6,894 nucleotides of DNA from an uncultured Eubacteriales bacterium (GTDB lineage Bacteria; Bacillota; Clostridia; Christensenellales; UBA1242), in contig USNN01000048.1 in NCBI GenBank assembly GCA_900556185.1, forward strand, positions 1 to 6,894, given 5' to 3'. Shown piece by piece: positions 6,641 to 6,894 of the stretch. Numbering within the stretch: the stretch's first letter is position 1; every line of letters begins with the position of its first letter. The position numbers and the translations under genes are program-made. The notes under the pieces were generated by a model, which worked only from the letters and a program-made list of their open reading frames with translations, was not told the DNA's origin and did no database searches.

Positions 6641-6665
6641 AAGAAGCCAAACGGCTTCTTTTTTT
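6641..6665 (+). terminator. Intrinsic terminator after the cvpA-like gene
   Basis: An 8-bp perfect stem, AAGAAGCC (6641-6648) with GGCTTCTT (6653-6660), closes a 4-nt AAAC loop and runs directly into five T residues. It begins right after the TAA stop codon. Two A's before the stem can pair with the first T's of the tail. Confidence 0.92.
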
Positions 6666-6748
6666 ATTTATAAAATATATTGATTAAGCGTATATAATTT
6701 TTAAATAAAAACGCGTATATCCTTTTATTTATAAGGCTTTTAGTAAAA

Positions 6749-6764
6749 TGTTTCACGTGAAACA
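6749..6764. promoter_or_regulatory. parS: parS site (ParB/Spo0J binding centromere)
   Basis: TGTTTCACGTGAAACA is a perfect 16-bp palindrome and matches the conserved bacterial chromosomal parS consensus, where ParB (Spo0J) loads as a CTP-dependent clamp and spreads to nucleate chromosome segregation. The symmetry extends by four A/T pairs on each side, so the whole inverted repeat is 24 bp (6745-6768). It lies outside genes, about 85 bp after a transcription terminator. No parA or parB gene is in the window. Confidence 0.92.
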
Positions 6765-6770
6765 TTTTTA

Positions 6771-6786
6771 TTTTTCACGTGAGATT
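6771..6786. promoter_or_regulatory. Degenerate second parS-like site
   Basis: TTTTTCACGTGAGATT shares 12 of 16 positions with the perfect parS next to it, including the continuous TTTCACGTGA core. Its centre is 22 bp from the centre of the first site, about two helical turns, so both would face the same side of the DNA. The right half-site is damaged (AGATT instead of AAACA), so ParB affinity is probably lower. Confidence 0.5.
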
Positions 6787-6894
6787 ATTAAATGGATTAA
6801 AATATATTTTGAAGGTTGTTTACTTATAAAAATTATAAAACGCCTTTTATTTTAATTAGTTTAAATTTAATATTTATAATTGTGCTAATTTATT

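Larger units (their letters stand above)
6666..6894. other. AT-rich noncoding region
   Basis: No supported gene lies here. By hand count the GC content is about 17%. It holds the parS pair, an 8-bp direct repeat GCGTATAT (6689-6696 and 6713-6720, 24 bp apart) and a 12-bp palindrome AAAATATATTTT (6799-6810). I see no TTATCCACA-type DnaA box, no tRNA and no convincing terminator or promoter near the right edge. Confidence 0.7.

Noticed and set aside
6721..6736. Weak hairpin CCTT...AAGG as a terminator for leftward transcription
   Set aside because: The stem is only 4 bp and no T run follows in the needed orientation; it is not distinguishable from chance.
6747..6785. Small CRISPR-like or repeat array formed by the two CACGTG elements
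   Set aside because: There are only two imperfect copies and no spacers; the sequence is explained by parS.
6666..6894. Possible replication origin (oriC)
   Set aside because: High AT content and parS invite this, but no TTATCCACA-like DnaA boxes, no dnaA or dnaN gene and no 13-mer-type repeats are seen.

Overview
The window is AT-rich bacterial chromosome, most likely from a low-GC Gram-positive lineage (Bacillota, Clostridia-like). This is inferred from the base composition, the SipS-style signal peptidase I, the DegV family protein, Shine-Dalgarno motifs of the AGGAG type and a Bacillus-type ParB site. All Trp codons that I spot-checked are TGG. Seven of the eight genes end in TAA and one in TAG, so nothing suggests a recoded TGA. 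I cannot name a species.

Layout. (1) 3-569, plus strand: the 3' part of a GNAT-like acetyltransferase gene that is open through the left edge. (2) 570-598: a symmetric hairpin that can terminate both converging transcripts. (3) 597-5733, minus strand: a tightly packed six-gene cluster read right to left. It runs ftsH, a 198-aa membrane-anchored protein, a 97-aa two-helix membrane protein, signal peptidase I, a DegV fatty-acid-binding protein and a small lipoprotein. Gaps are about 3-11 bp or a one-base stop/start overlap, so a single transcript is likely. (4) 5734-5881: a divergent promoter region. (5) 5882-6640, plus strand: a CvpA-family membrane protein with a strong promoter and a strong intrinsic terminator. 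(6) 6666-6894: about 230 bp of noncoding DNA, roughly 83% AT. It carries a perfect ParB-binding parS palindrome (16-bp core, 24-bp total symmetry) and a degenerate second copy centred 22 bp away.

The minus-strand operon is envelope-themed. It encodes an ATP-dependent membrane protease, a signal-peptide-removing enzyme, a lipid-metabolism binding protein, two uncharacterised membrane proteins and a lipoprotein. Shared function among them is an inference from order and spacing.

The parS site is the clearest non-coding signal. With housekeeping genes around it, it suggests a chromosomal segment within the origin-proximal segregation domain. I see no evidence for a novel defence, mobile or RNA system. 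The genes of unknown function here are the two small membrane proteins behind ftsH and the lipoprotein.
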